A DNA stretch of 37,472 nt, from assembly GCA_024645025.1 (NCBI GenBank), contig JAHEGQ010000056.1, positions 1 to 37,472 on the forward strand, in the 5' to 3' direction. The DNA comes from Sphingomonadaceae bacterium (lineage in GTDB: Bacteria; Pseudomonadota; Alphaproteobacteria; Sphingomonadales; Sphingomonadaceae). A program made the position numbers and the translations under genes. Position 1 is the stretch's first letter. Each line of letters opens with the position of its first letter. Under the pieces are notes generated by a model. The model did no database searches and was not told the DNA's origin. It saw only the letters and a list, made by a program, of their open reading frames with translations. Positions 37,471 through 37,472 of this stretch are shown here, piece by piece.

Positions 37471-37472
37471 TG

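Noticed and set aside
1-37472. CRISPR array, prophage, transposon, toxin-antitoxin or defence island
   Set aside because: No regularly spaced repeats, transposase/integrase, phage structural genes, or recognisable defence/TA proteins; gene content is core housekeeping.
1-37472. tRNA or rRNA genes in the intergenic gaps
   Set aside because: No gap shows a GTTCRANYC-type T-loop with matching acceptor stem or rRNA-like conserved stretches on visual reading; a tRNAscan run would be decisive.

Overview
GC-rich alphaproteobacterial chromosome segment, most like Sphingomonadales by protein content and gene order. It is almost entirely core housekeeping genes: serA (partial), hisZ, purA, aroC, fabI, chorismate mutase, polyprenyl synthase, hrpB, lemA/TPM, mscL, metC, sseA, photolyase, queF, P450, trcR, mmcB, ptsN, hpf, dnaQ-coaE-aroE-maf-ppsR, hemE-hemJ-rho, two TerC genes, ogt and mnmE. 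I see no CRISPR array, prophage, transposase, rRNA or tRNA, and no convincing new multi-gene accessory system. The main non-coding observation is that the 299-bp divergent ppsR/hemE intergenic region (30049-30347) looks like the chromosomal replication origin. It has the Caulobacter-type hemE/DUF299 context, one perfect and two near-perfect DnaA boxes, five GANTC (CcrM) sites in about 150 bp, an AT-rich stretch next to hemE, and genes pointing away on both sides. About 7.1 kb away, a perfect 16-bp parS palindrome (TGTTTCACGTGAAACA) ends at the presumed mnmG start codon. Second, aroE carries an apparent 1-nt frameshift near 28516-28518 that the ORF track hides. Other observations are two REP-like inverted repeats, a bidirectional terminator hairpin, and a mutually exclusive hairpin arrangement between sseA and metC. 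All family assignments come from reading the sequence; no searches were run.
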